A stretch of DNA of 59,146 nt from JAABRU01 sp050180235 (GTDB taxonomy: Bacteria > Desulfobacterota > Desulfobacteria > Desulfobacterales > Desulfococcaceae). The position numbers were made by a program, and so were the translations under genes. This document shows, in pieces, positions 1 to 6,796 of the stretch (the first letter of the stretch is position 1; each line of letters begins with the position of its first letter). The notes beneath the pieces were generated by a model. It was not told the DNA's origin, did no database searches, and saw only the letters and a program-made list of their open reading frames with translations. The stretch covers positions 1-59,146 of the forward strand of contig JBFXEJ010000025.1 in NCBI GenBank assembly GCA_050180235.1, given 5' to 3'.

Positions 1-452
1 TCCGGTTCCGGCAGCCAGATGGTAACATCCCCGTATGTCATCTGAAATTTGAAATCCTGCAATAATGTCAGATATCTGAGTCCTTCCGCATTGATATTCA
101 GTTTCTTTATCTCATAGGGCGTCTCTTTGCCTCTGCCGAGTGCCGGGGTCAGAAACTGAATTTCAAGATCAGGGTGAACATATTTCACAAGTCCTGTATG
201 ATAATCAAAATCATTGTCAAATCCGAGATTGTTCAAAATGCCAGACATATCAACACTGTTTGAGATTTTTGGCGGATTTGGCACTATAAAATCAATATCT
301 GTGGTTCTGATAAGCGGAATTTCCGGTGCTTCATCAAACAGAATCCGGTAAAAATACTGACACCAGCTTCCCCCAAGAATCAGTTTGTCCAACACTCCGG
401 CATGTTGAAGATTTTTTAAAACAGTTAAGAAAAGTTCATATTTTTCTTCCAT
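1..452 (-). CDS. Nucleotidyltransferase-fold protein, 3' end outside window
   Basis: The minus frame is open from ATG at 452 to the window edge (about 150 residues). Near residues 27-28 there is a GG pair followed by a cysteine and aromatics (GGSWCQYFY), and near residues 50-54 the motif TTDID. This GG...DxD layout is that of the nucleotidyltransferase superfamily (AbiEii/MNT-like), where the two aspartates bind metal. The start codon lies inside the end of the upstream small gene (17-bp overlap), so the two are translationally coupled and share one promoter. A small partner plus a nucleotidyltransferase behind an inverted-repeat promoter resembles a toxin-antitoxin module, but the activity is inferred. 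The C-terminus is not visible. Confidence 0.72.
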   Translation of the reverse strand, partial: MEEKYELFLTVLKNLQHAGVLDKLILGGSWCQYFYRILFDEAPEIPLIRTTDIDFIVPNPPKISNSVDMSGILNNLGFDNDFDYHTGLVKYVHPDLEIQFLTPALGRGKETPYEIKKLNINAEGLRYLTLLQDFKFQMTYGDVTIWLPEP

Positions 453-750
453 TAAGAACCTTTTCAATTTCTTTCAGATCAGTTTTCACCTGTTTCAGTT
501 TGATTTCATAATTTTTCCGAATATTTATTTTTTTTATGATTGTTTCGGAGTGTTCAGATTCAGCCGGGCCGATATATTCAGATATGACTTTTTTTTTCTG
601 CCGGTAAGCAAGATACAGATATTTTTTCTGACCTCTTTTTTTGACAGAAATACTTCCTTTGGGAAGAGAACCGATCTCAACCCGGTATTTTTCTGAAAGA
701 GCCTTTAAACGCTGATGTTCTTCCTGCATAATATTTTTGAGATAACTCAT
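436..750 (-). CDS. Small basic protein, partner of the nucleotidyltransferase
   Basis: 104 residues, lysine-rich. Residues ~30-62 (PKGSISVKKRGQKKYLYLAY, then YIGP) look like the short beta-rich module of DUF6788-like proteins, and the C-terminal half is a charged helix with coiled-coil character (about residues 65-100). The stop overlaps the start of the nucleotidyltransferase gene by 17 bp. The gene is preceded by a good sigma-70 promoter containing a perfect inverted repeat. Position (first gene) and likely autoregulation fit an antitoxin or accessory role. No DNA-binding domain is evident to me, so function is open. Confidence 0.65.
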   Translation of the reverse strand: MSYLKNIMQEEHQRLKALSEKYRVEIGSLPKGSISVKKRGQKKYLYLAYRQKKKVISEYIGPAESEHSETIIKKINIRKNYEIKLKQVKTDLKEIEKVLNGRKI

Positions 751-765
751 ACAGACATCCTTATA

Positions 766-809
766 AATTGCCTAACATGTTTTTTTGACATATAACATGT
801 TAGGCAATT
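766..809. promoter_or_regulatory. Perfect 16-bp inverted repeat, probable operator
   Basis: Arms at 766-781 and 794-809 are exact reverse complements (arm AATTGCCTAACATGTT) with a 12-bp spacer. One arm falls within the -35/-10 spacer and the other just downstream of the -10 box of the promoter for the minus-strand pair at 436-750 and 1-452. This is the geometry of an autoregulatory toxin-antitoxin operator. Confidence 0.7.
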
Positions 810-817
810 GATGTCAA
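789..817 (-). promoter_or_regulatory. Sigma-70-type promoter for the small protein/nucleotidyltransferase pair
   Basis: On the minus strand TTGACA (817-812) is followed by a 17-bp spacer and TATATG (794-789), about 40 bp before the ATG at 750. The consensus -35 and ideal spacing make this one of the clearest promoters in the window. Confidence 0.65.
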
Positions 818-860
818 GAACTGCCTAGCCTTCCCCATTCTGAACATTCTGATTTTCATA

Positions 861-1865
861 TTATTTATACTGACTGCAAATCTTTCCGAACCAGAGGATG
901 ATGTCTTTCATTGCGTAGGTGAGGGAATTTACTGTATCTGTAGTTGCATCTTCAGGATTTGGATGATTACTGAATTTACTTGGTATTTCTTTAACACTGA
1001 AAAAGAAACTGCGGACAATACCGTTAATGTGTGTTTTCCTTGATAACCAATCTATCGTTTCTCGTCCTAATCCAACCTGATTGTATTCATTCATACAATT
1101 TTCAGGCATTTCAGGGATAATTATTAGACATTTCTCTAAAATGCTTTGATATATGTTTCGTATTAATCTGAGATTATCTCCAATCCTCCCTTTAACATCT
1201 TTTTGAGAAAGTATTTTGATAAAATCATCAGCGTTTTTTTCATTAATGTTTTTCCGCAGAATTTGCAGATAGTCCCGGTTTTCCAGTTGCAGATTCAGAA
1301 CTGCGATATTGTCAATCCGGTTTTTCAGCCGGTCAAAATCCGCCTCTTTTCCCTTTTCAATGAAATTGTCTTTTGAAAATATTTCCAGATTGATGAAACC
1401 CTGAATATCCGCTGCCCCGCGAATTCCCTCCTCTGCGGAATAGGCCGTCATAAAATAAAATTTTGAACGCACATCTGTTCCCTGTCTGACCAGGCGAGCG
1501 AACAGATAATCGCCCTCTCTTTCCGCATAGGTTTCATATTTTTCTTCGGTAAAGGACGGATCAATGGCTTTGACTTCCTCCACATCATATCCCTCTTCTT
1601 CAAACAGATTTCGATCTATGATGAAAAGTGCATAATTTTCAGGGTGCTGAACGATTTTTTGCAGGGCCTGGGGAAAGCGGTATTCCATTTCAATCACATT
1701 TGAGTTTTCCACAATTTTTCTGATTTCCTCCGGCTCCGGCGGGTATTCATCTTTTTCCATTTCCTGCAATGTTTTCTTTGCGGATTTGCTCAGGTATTTG
1801 TCAAACAGACGGCTGATTCTTGCTATATTCCTTGTGATCTGATCTTCCACATACAGGATTTTCAT
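861..1865 (-). CDS. Divergent receiver-domain protein paired with TPR kinase
   Basis: 334 residues from the ATG at 1865, chosen because AAGGAG sits 8 nt upstream and the ATG overlaps the kinase stop as ATGA; a start at 1883 would have no ribosome site. The N-terminal ~170 residues look like a receiver: acidic pocket VED (residues 6-8), a likely phospho-acceptor in FIIDRN (D84), threonine in FMTAYS and lysine in FSKDNF. A charged insert (~residues 25-60) separates the acidic pocket from the aspartate, making the domain longer than a normal receiver. The C-terminal half is alpha-helical with no DNA-binding domain I recognise. It is probably the phosphotransfer partner of the upstream kinase, with an unknown output. 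Confidence 0.72.
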   Translation of the reverse strand: MKILYVEDQITRNIARISRLFDKYLSKSAKKTLQEMEKDEYPPEPEEIRKIVENSNVIEMEYRFPQALQKIVQHPENYALFIIDRNLFEEEGYDVEEVKAIDPSFTEEKYETYAEREGDYLFARLVRQGTDVRSKFYFMTAYSAEEGIRGAADIQGFINLEIFSKDNFIEKGKEADFDRLKNRIDNIAVLNLQLENRDYLQILRKNINEKNADDFIKILSQKDVKGRIGDNLRLIRNIYQSILEKCLIIIPEMPENCMNEYNQVGLGRETIDWLSRKTHINGIVRSFFFSVKEIPSKFSNHPNPEDATTDTVNSLTYAMKDIILWFGKICSQYK

Positions 1866-3265
1866 TGGCTTTTCTCCTTCCAAAAATTGGCAAAGCGGAT
1901 GGTGACAGAATAGCTATCCTCATCTTTGTGAATATCCGGTTCGTTTTCCAGCAGTTTGGCAAAATTTTTGATAATGACCAGACCAAGCCCGGATGTTTTG
2001 GTTTTTACGGTTTTTTTATACCGGTTTTCCACTGTTATGACAATCTGATTTTCATCAGATTTCAGATCCATATGCAGAAAACGTCTGTCTTTTTCCACAA
2101 AAGCCGAATATTTCACGGCATTGAAAATGATTTCCTGCAAAAGAATCAGCAGTTTGATGGCAGAGCCTTTTTCATTGCCGATACGAAAATCTGCCATGTC
2201 AGAGATATTGAGTTGAATGTCAAAGAAATACTGCCGGATAAAAGGCAGCAGTTCTGCCATATTTTTTGTTTGGGATTTTTCCTGCCATGCGGCTTTGGCT
2301 TCCTGAAAAATGCTTCTTTCCGGGAAATATTTGCGCAGGAAATTGGCAAAATATTTGGCGTCAAACATATGCCCGATGGAATACATCAGGGATTGGGTGA
2401 TGATATTTTCCAGACACAGGGCATCGTTGCCGGTATTGTGTTTTGCGTCATAGTAAAAATCATCAATGGAACCTTTGAAGGAAAGATTCATGGCATTGAC
2501 AATCTCCCGGATCAGATTTGCGCCTTTCAGAGCGTTTTCAATGACCGGATTTTCCTCAGCATGTTCCTTTTTCATGCTTTCAAGGGGATCAATCACGGTG
2601 CTGATCAGATTTTTGATGGAATGGGACAGATCCGCGATGATTTTGTTGCGTTCGTCTATGCGAGCTTGGATAACTGCATAGTTTTTTTGTTCTATTATGC
2701 CATCAAAAATAGCATCCATATCTTCTTCATCTACTCCACTTGAATGATAGAATTCAGCTTTTTTTAATGAATCAAGAATATCATCGTACTTTTTCATTTC
2801 TTTATAGCATCGGGCAATTTTTACATACAGTTCTCCATCATCAAAATGTTGCACATAACCATATTCAATTACTTTTTTAAAATCTTTTAATGCTTCTGTA
2901 TAATTTTTAATGCGATAATAAATATTGCCACGCTGTAAGTATGCATCTCTATAATTACCCTTTAATTGAATTACCTGACTATAGTCATCTATTGCTGCTA
3001 AAATCAAATTATTGTCAGGTTCAAACTCTTTATTATATTTGATCCAATATGAATTTAGAAAACAAATCGCCCTCTGCATATAATAAAAATATGCATCATT
3101 GGGAACGAGTTCTATTAGTTTTGTGAAATCATTAATCGCGTCATCAGGATATCTACAACGATTTAAAAATGCTCTTTCTTTGTAAAATTGGATATTATCC
3201 GGTTCCAATGCAATTTTTTTGTTCAGATCATTCAGTTTTTCTTTATATTCTGTGTCTTCAGACAT
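1862..3265 (-). CDS. TPR-containing soluble histidine kinase
   Basis: 467 residues without signal peptide or membrane segment, so cytoplasmic. Residues ~5-175 contain TPR-like helical pairs (AYLQRGNIYYRIKNYTEALK is typical). A kinase core follows: H-box DLSHSIKN with the likely phospho-acceptor H215, N-box QEIIFNAVKYS (~390-400) and G-box SGLGLVIIKNF (~435), which together mark a HisKA/HATPase_c unit. Its stop overlaps the start of the receiver gene by 4 bp. TPRs suggest that the input is a protein partner rather than a periplasmic ligand. ATG at 3265 is preceded by AGGAG. The ligand and output are unknown. Confidence 0.82.
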   Translation of the reverse strand: MSEDTEYKEKLNDLNKKIALEPDNIQFYKERAFLNRCRYPDDAINDFTKLIELVPNDAYFYYMQRAICFLNSYWIKYNKEFEPDNNLILAAIDDYSQVIQLKGNYRDAYLQRGNIYYRIKNYTEALKDFKKVIEYGYVQHFDDGELYVKIARCYKEMKKYDDILDSLKKAEFYHSSGVDEEDMDAIFDGIIEQKNYAVIQARIDERNKIIADLSHSIKNLISTVIDPLESMKKEHAEENPVIENALKGANLIREIVNAMNLSFKGSIDDFYYDAKHNTGNDALCLENIITQSLMYSIGHMFDAKYFANFLRKYFPERSIFQEAKAAWQEKSQTKNMAELLPFIRQYFFDIQLNISDMADFRIGNEKGSAIKLLILLQEIIFNAVKYSAFVEKDRRFLHMDLKSDENQIVITVENRYKKTVKTKTSGLGLVIIKNFAKLLENEPDIHKDEDSYSVTIRFANFWKEKSQ

Positions 3266-3310
3266 ATTTTCTCCTGTTTAAAAAAAGTTGATGAAGTTTG
3301 GAAATTGGGT

Positions 3311-3400
3311 TGTCTGAACCATGATTGACATGATTAAGGGATTTTCATGATTTTTATAAATCCTGTTCATCCTTTCATCAAGTGAATCGAGGTTCAGACA
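3311..3400. repeat. Palindromic repeat family A, copy 1 (diverged)
   Basis: Begins TGTCTGAACC and ends GGTTCAGACA, forming complementary ends around a core with the direct motif GATT-ACATGATTAAGGGATT. Same family as 4394-4490, 5011-5107 and 5138-5236. It is the most diverged copy. The rest of the 388-bp gene-free stretch 3266-3653 shows nothing else I can support. Confidence 0.75.
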
Positions 3401-3653
3401 GCACGCAAAAGATTCTCCCCTCAGTTTATATCAATCTGAAGCAATTGTAACTCTGATAAAGCATTATCCATGCCAACCCGAAAGAAAGTATGAAAAATCA
3501 TTTGTCAACAAATGCTTATCAATTTTTGCCCAAAAATCTCTGTCTGAAAAATGGTAAACATATTTACCTTGATCGTAAATATTTTTATCCTGACGGAACT
3601 GAACAATCACACCATACCTATGAACCAATAGCAAGAATGAAAATCGTGAATTT

Positions 3654-4055
3654 TCATTTCTTCATCCAATTCTCAATCTTCAAATCCGGAATTCTCTGAA
3701 AATGCCTTTCATTGTTGGTTATCAGAATCATATTGTTCGCAAGGGATATTGAAGCTACCATAATATCCGCATCTGCAATAAGTTTTCCTGATTTTTTTAA
3801 TCCAGCTTTAATTTTGCCAAATTTCTCAGCCGCCAAATCACAAAAAGGCAATACAGAAATTAATGTGCATAATTTCTCAATATTCTTCATATTTTTTTCG
3901 ATATGAATTGAATTGTAAGCACCAAACCACAGTTCTGCTTTGGAGACAATTGAAAAGCGGATATTCCCAAGTCCCTCGGTCATCACTTTTTCTTCAATGG
4001 CTTCAATTCCTTTGATCCAGTAAATAATGACATCAGTATCAAGCAGATATTTCAT
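3654..4055 (-). CDS. vapC: PIN-domain ribonuclease toxin, VapC-like
   Basis: 133 residues, the usual VapC length. PIN acidic residues are visible: D6/D8 in LLDTDVIIYW, E41 in SKAELWFGA, and D95/D97 in IADADIMVAS; the fourth position (LITNN near 113) has asparagine where many PIN domains have Asp. VapC toxins are Mg-dependent RNases acting on tRNA or rRNA. The start overlaps the antitoxin stop (ATGA, 4052-4055), the standard VapBC arrangement. It appears intact. Confidence 0.88.
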   Translation of the reverse strand: MKYLLDTDVIIYWIKGIEAIEEKVMTEGLGNIRFSIVSKAELWFGAYNSIHIEKNMKNIEKLCTLISVLPFCDLAAEKFGKIKAGLKKSGKLIADADIMVASISLANNMILITNNERHFQRIPDLKIENWMKK

Positions 4056-4327
4056 AAGTCACATTCTCTTCCCAAAGATCGTAATGCTCTTAATTCCCGC
4101 ACAATTTCATCCGCATCCCGCTCATCTTCCCATATACCGCATAACCCGGATGACTTTTTCTCATTTTTATCGGGAATTACCACATGAACGGTTACAGGGG
4201 AAACTTCCTTTTCGATAATGACTCTGATTTTCTGATCCGGTTTCAAAACCAGTTGTTTTCTGATTTCCGGGGGAAAAGGTATGTATCCGCTGTCGGTGAG
4301 TGTTGTCTGATATTCAATCATCTGCAT
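4052..4327 (-). CDS. vapB: Antitoxin of the VapBC-like pair, AbrB/MazE-like fold
   Basis: About 91 residues from the ATG at 4327; a second ATG at 4321 is nearly as likely. GAGGAGG lies 4-10 nt upstream of these, whereas the longer open frame to 4393 has no ribosome site. Residues ~5-40 (YQTTLTDSGYIPFPPEIRKQ) fit a SpoVT/AbrB swapped-hairpin DNA-binding domain. The charged C-terminal region would wrap the toxin. Such antitoxins neutralise the PIN RNase and repress their own operon. It is translationally coupled to vapC. Confidence 0.8.
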   Translation of the reverse strand: MQMIEYQTTLTDSGYIPFPPEIRKQLVLKPDQKIRVIIEKEVSPVTVHVVIPDKNEKKSSGLCGIWEDERDADEIVRELRALRSLGRECDL

Positions 4328-4393
4328 ACTGCCTCCTCTGTTTTTCTGCCTCATATTAATTTTAATCTGGTTACGGAGTGCCAAATTGAACAC

Positions 4394-4490
4394 TGTCTGA
4401 ACAGGGATTCTCAGGATTAAGGGATTAACCGGGATTACTTGTTTAAAAATTCTGAAAATCCTTTAATCCTGAGAATCCGGGTTCAGACAA
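4394..4490. repeat. Palindromic repeat family A, copy 2
   Basis: Starts TGTCTGAACAGGGATT and ends GAATCCGGGTTCAGACA, so the whole unit is a long imperfect hairpin. It lies between the VapB gene and the cluster of short hairpins at 4496-4697. Confidence 0.85.
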
Positions 4491-4495
4491 CATAC

Positions 4496-4697
4496 GTCCC
4501 GTCAGGGACAGAAGATAATAGCCCGGCAGTTTACTGCCGGGAGATGTATGAAATTTTTAAATTCAGTCCCGCAGGGACGAAAGAACATCTTGGATATTCA
4601 TATTTTTTCTGTCGTCCCTTCGGGACTCATTCCTGTTTTTTTATTCAATCCCGGCATTGAAATGCCGGGCTATTCTCTGACACCCCTCCGGGTTGCC
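4496..4697. repeat. Cluster of short hairpins (GTCCC...GGGAC and CCCGGCA...TGCCGGG types)
   Basis: Five small palindromes in ~200 bp: 4496-4509, 4566-4578 and 4614-4626 are GTCCC-n-GGGAC units. 4522-4541 and 4650-4669 are CCCGGCA-n-TGCCGGG units. They alternate as in an interspersed REP-like element. The right end runs into the 3' part of the ribbon-helix-helix gene at 4641. No gene is apparent in 4328-4640. Confidence 0.75.
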
Positions 4698-4946
4698 GCA
4701 AATCCCTTCATTATCAGCACCGGTCGGATAACCCAGATCAACTGCGCCGAAATGTGATTCAATTTTTCCTCGTGCTGAATTTTTCCCCATCTCTGATTTC
4801 AGAGATTGCAATACCGCAGCAAGGCAGAACTGCTTTTCAAGCGAATCCCTAATCAGATTTACAGGCGAAACTCCTGTTTTTGCTGCCTGATAATGAATTG
4901 CCGAAAAAATATCATCACTGAGTTCAAGAATCAGTTTATGGCTCAT
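4641..4946 (-). CDS. Ribbon-helix-helix antitoxin-like protein with repeat-derived C-terminus
   Basis: About 101 residues from the ATG at 4946 (AGGAGG 4 nt upstream). Residues 1-40 (MSHKLILELSD...) look like a ribbon-helix-helix antitoxin, and HFGAVDLGYPTGADNEGI (~65-82) is the conserved tail start of this family. In relatives I know, this tail continues as DADLAREY-like sequence. Here the frame switches at about that point to residues encoded by the hairpin-repeat cluster (RIARHFNAGIE). A repeat therefore seems to have replaced the natural C-terminus. No toxin gene follows, so this is probably a degenerating orphan. Confidence 0.6.
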   Translation of the reverse strand: MSHKLILELSDDIFSAIHYQAAKTGVSPVNLIRDSLEKQFCLAAVLQSLKSEMGKNSARGKIESHFGAVDLGYPTGADNEGICGNPEGCQRIARHFNAGIE

Positions 4947-5010
4947 ATTTCCTCCTTTAATCATAAGCAGGGAGAGCAAATGCTTTTCATACTCACAAAT
5001 TACGGAATAC

Positions 5011-5107
5011 TGTCTGAACCGGGATTCACATGATTAAAGGATTTTCAGGATTTTTAAACAATTAATCCCGGTTAATCCTTTAATCCTGAGAATCCCGGTT
5101 CGGACAA
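5011..5107. repeat. Palindromic repeat family A, copy 3
   Basis: TGTCTGAACCGGGATT at the left and AATCCCGGTTCGGACA at the right pair to form a long stem. The central part holds direct ACATGATTAAAGGATTTT-like motifs. Confidence 0.88.
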
Positions 5108-5137
5108 CACACAATTTGCAGAGTGCCAAGCGAAATA

Positions 5138-5236
5138 TTGTCTGAACCCTGATTCACATGATTAAAAGATTTTCAGGATTTTTAAACAATTAATCCCGGT
5201 TAATCCTTTAATCCTGAGAATCCCGGTTCAGACAAT
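5138..5236. repeat. Palindromic repeat family A, copy 4
   Basis: Nearly identical to 5011-5107 and only 30 bp away in direct orientation, which suggests a recent tandem copy. The right end touches the stop codon of the sigma-54 activator gene (5236), so it may also act as its transcription stop. Confidence 0.88.
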
Positions 5237-6696
5237 CATAAATTCCGCAGCCTTGCCCGGAAAGTATGGGGCTCCAGTCCCAGCAGTTTTGCGGCTTTTG
5301 TCTGATTTCCCCCGCATTTTTTCAGTGCCGCATCATAATATTTTGGCAAAACATCCTTATTTAAATCCAATCCCTTATCCGGAATCACAATTTCCTTGTC
5401 CTCTGAAATATTCATATTCACAATGTGCATATGTTCTGCCCTGATTTCATTTCCCGGATATACAAACGCGGTTTCAATCACATTGCGCAGTTCCCGCACA
5501 TTGCCGGGCCAGTGATGAAACAGTATCACATCTGCGGCAGATTTTTCCAGCTTTTTCTTTTTCCCCTGTTTTCGGTTCAAATCCTCCACCAGATGCGCGG
5601 CAATCATCAGACGGTCATTTCCCCGCTCCCGCAAAGGCGGCAGTTCAATCCTGCCCCCCATAATCCGCCAGAACAAATCTTCCCGAAATTTCTTTTTTCT
5701 CACCAAATCAGAAAGTTCCCGGTTGGCAGCCGATATGATTCGCACATTCGCATATTCGCTTTTGGCACTTCCCACAGGTGTAAAAGAACCGTTTTCCAGC
5801 ACCCGCAGCAACTTCACCTGCATATCCAAAGGCAGATCCGCAATTTCATCCAAAAAAAGGGTTCCGCCATCAGCCTGCCGGAAAATGCCGTCTCTTTTAA
5901 CTGTTGCTCCGGTAAAGGCTCCTGTTGCATGTCCAAAAAACTCACTTTCAGCCAGATGGGGAGAAATGGCTCCGCAGTTGACTGTAACAAAAGGCTTTTC
6001 CCTTCTCGGACTCAGAAAATGAAGTGCTTCTGCCACCAGTTCCTTGCCGGTTCCGCTTTCTCCCTGAATAAATACGGAAATATCAGACTGTGCAAAATGC
6101 TTTATCTGTTCTTTCACGGCCAGCATTTGGGGACTGGAACCGGCAATCCGGCCCATAATTCCGTCCTCTTCTGTTTCCAGACGGTTTTTCAGATTTTGGT
6201 TTTCCCTTGCCAGCCGGGTCATTTCGGCCTTGATTTCTTTGACCTGCCGGATTTCCGGGAAATCGTCAAGATCAAAATTCACTTCGGAAATGCCGGATTC
6301 CACTGAAACCTGCACCATACGGGCATGGATCACACCGCCTTTGACCAGAAAAATCCAGCACGCGTGCATGGCTGGGGTTCCGGAACTCAGGGAAACCGTA
6401 TAATTCGCATCCGGGTTCTGCTTCCGGATTTCCTTTACTGCCGAATACATGGCCGGATATAGCACATTGTAATCTGTGGGATTTACGGACATGGCAGACT
6501 GAAACCGGATTTGGGTTTTCGGAAAATGAATGCGGCAGTATTTCCGGATTTCCTCTGCCGGTTTCAGATATTTCTCATGATTGTACAGCAGATATGCCCG
6601 GTCAAAATTCCCCTCTGCCAGCACAGTGAGAATTGCACCGGTTTTTTCCAAAGGATAACAGTCATTGTTGCCGATAAAAGAAAGGAAGATATTCAT
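5236..6696 (-). CDS. Sigma-54-dependent activator with N-terminal CARF-like (RtcR-like) domain
   Basis: 486 residues. The N-terminal ~155 residues have CARF-like signatures: an early hydrophobic strand then FIGNNDCY, later LYN, and a loop LSSGTPAMHACW at the position where CARF domains bind cyclic or linear nucleotides. A short coiled coil (~165-180) leads to an AAA+ sigma-54 domain: Walker A GESGTGKE, the sigma-54 contact loop GAFTGA, Walker B GGTLFLDEI, and arginine-rich FREDLFWRI. The C-terminus is a Fis-type helix-turn-helix (NQTKAAKLLGLEPHTFRARL). The layout is that of RtcR, which activates RNA-repair genes in response to an RNA-derived ligand. No target operon is adjacent, so the ligand and regulon are unknown. 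Confidence 0.85.
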   Translation of the reverse strand: MNIFLSFIGNNDCYPLEKTGAILTVLAEGNFDRAYLLYNHEKYLKPAEEIRKYCRIHFPKTQIRFQSAMSVNPTDYNVLYPAMYSAVKEIRKQNPDANYTVSLSSGTPAMHACWIFLVKGGVIHARMVQVSVESGISEVNFDLDDFPEIRQVKEIKAEMTRLARENQNLKNRLETEEDGIMGRIAGSSPQMLAVKEQIKHFAQSDISVFIQGESGTGKELVAEALHFLSPRREKPFVTVNCGAISPHLAESEFFGHATGAFTGATVKRDGIFRQADGGTLFLDEIADLPLDMQVKLLRVLENGSFTPVGSAKSEYANVRIISAANRELSDLVRKKKFREDLFWRIMGGRIELPPLRERGNDRLMIAAHLVEDLNRKQGKKKKLEKSAADVILFHHWPGNVRELRNVIETAFVYPGNEIRAEHMHIVNMNISEDKEIVIPDKGLDLNKDVLPKYYDAALKKCGGNQTKAAKLLGLEPHTFRARLRNL

Positions 6697-6715
6697 ATTG
6701 TCATTGGGGTGAAAA

Positions 6716-6746
6716 GACTTCCAAAGTTTTCAGAACTTCGGAAGTC
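6716..6746 (-). terminator. Intrinsic terminator after gatB
   Basis: On the minus strand GACTTCC-GAAGTT pairs with AACTTT-GGAAGTC and is followed by TTTTC. It lies 50 bp past the gatB stop and just upstream of the sigma-54 activator start, separating the two transcripts. Confidence 0.75.
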
Positions 6747-6796
6747 TTGCAGTGCAAATGCAGGTTGTTTCCGGGAAAATTCCCTTGCCGGTTTTC

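Noticed and set aside
3490..3699. 69-codon plus-strand frame
   Set aside because: Overlaps the end of vapC antisense, no ribosome site, no family resemblance.
3311..5236. CRISPR-like repeats
   Set aside because: The four copies are long palindromes of ~95 bp with uneven spacing, and there are no cas genes.
5425..6306. Long plus-strand open frame opposite the sigma-54 activator
   Set aside because: Shadow of the minus-strand gene, whose domains are complete.
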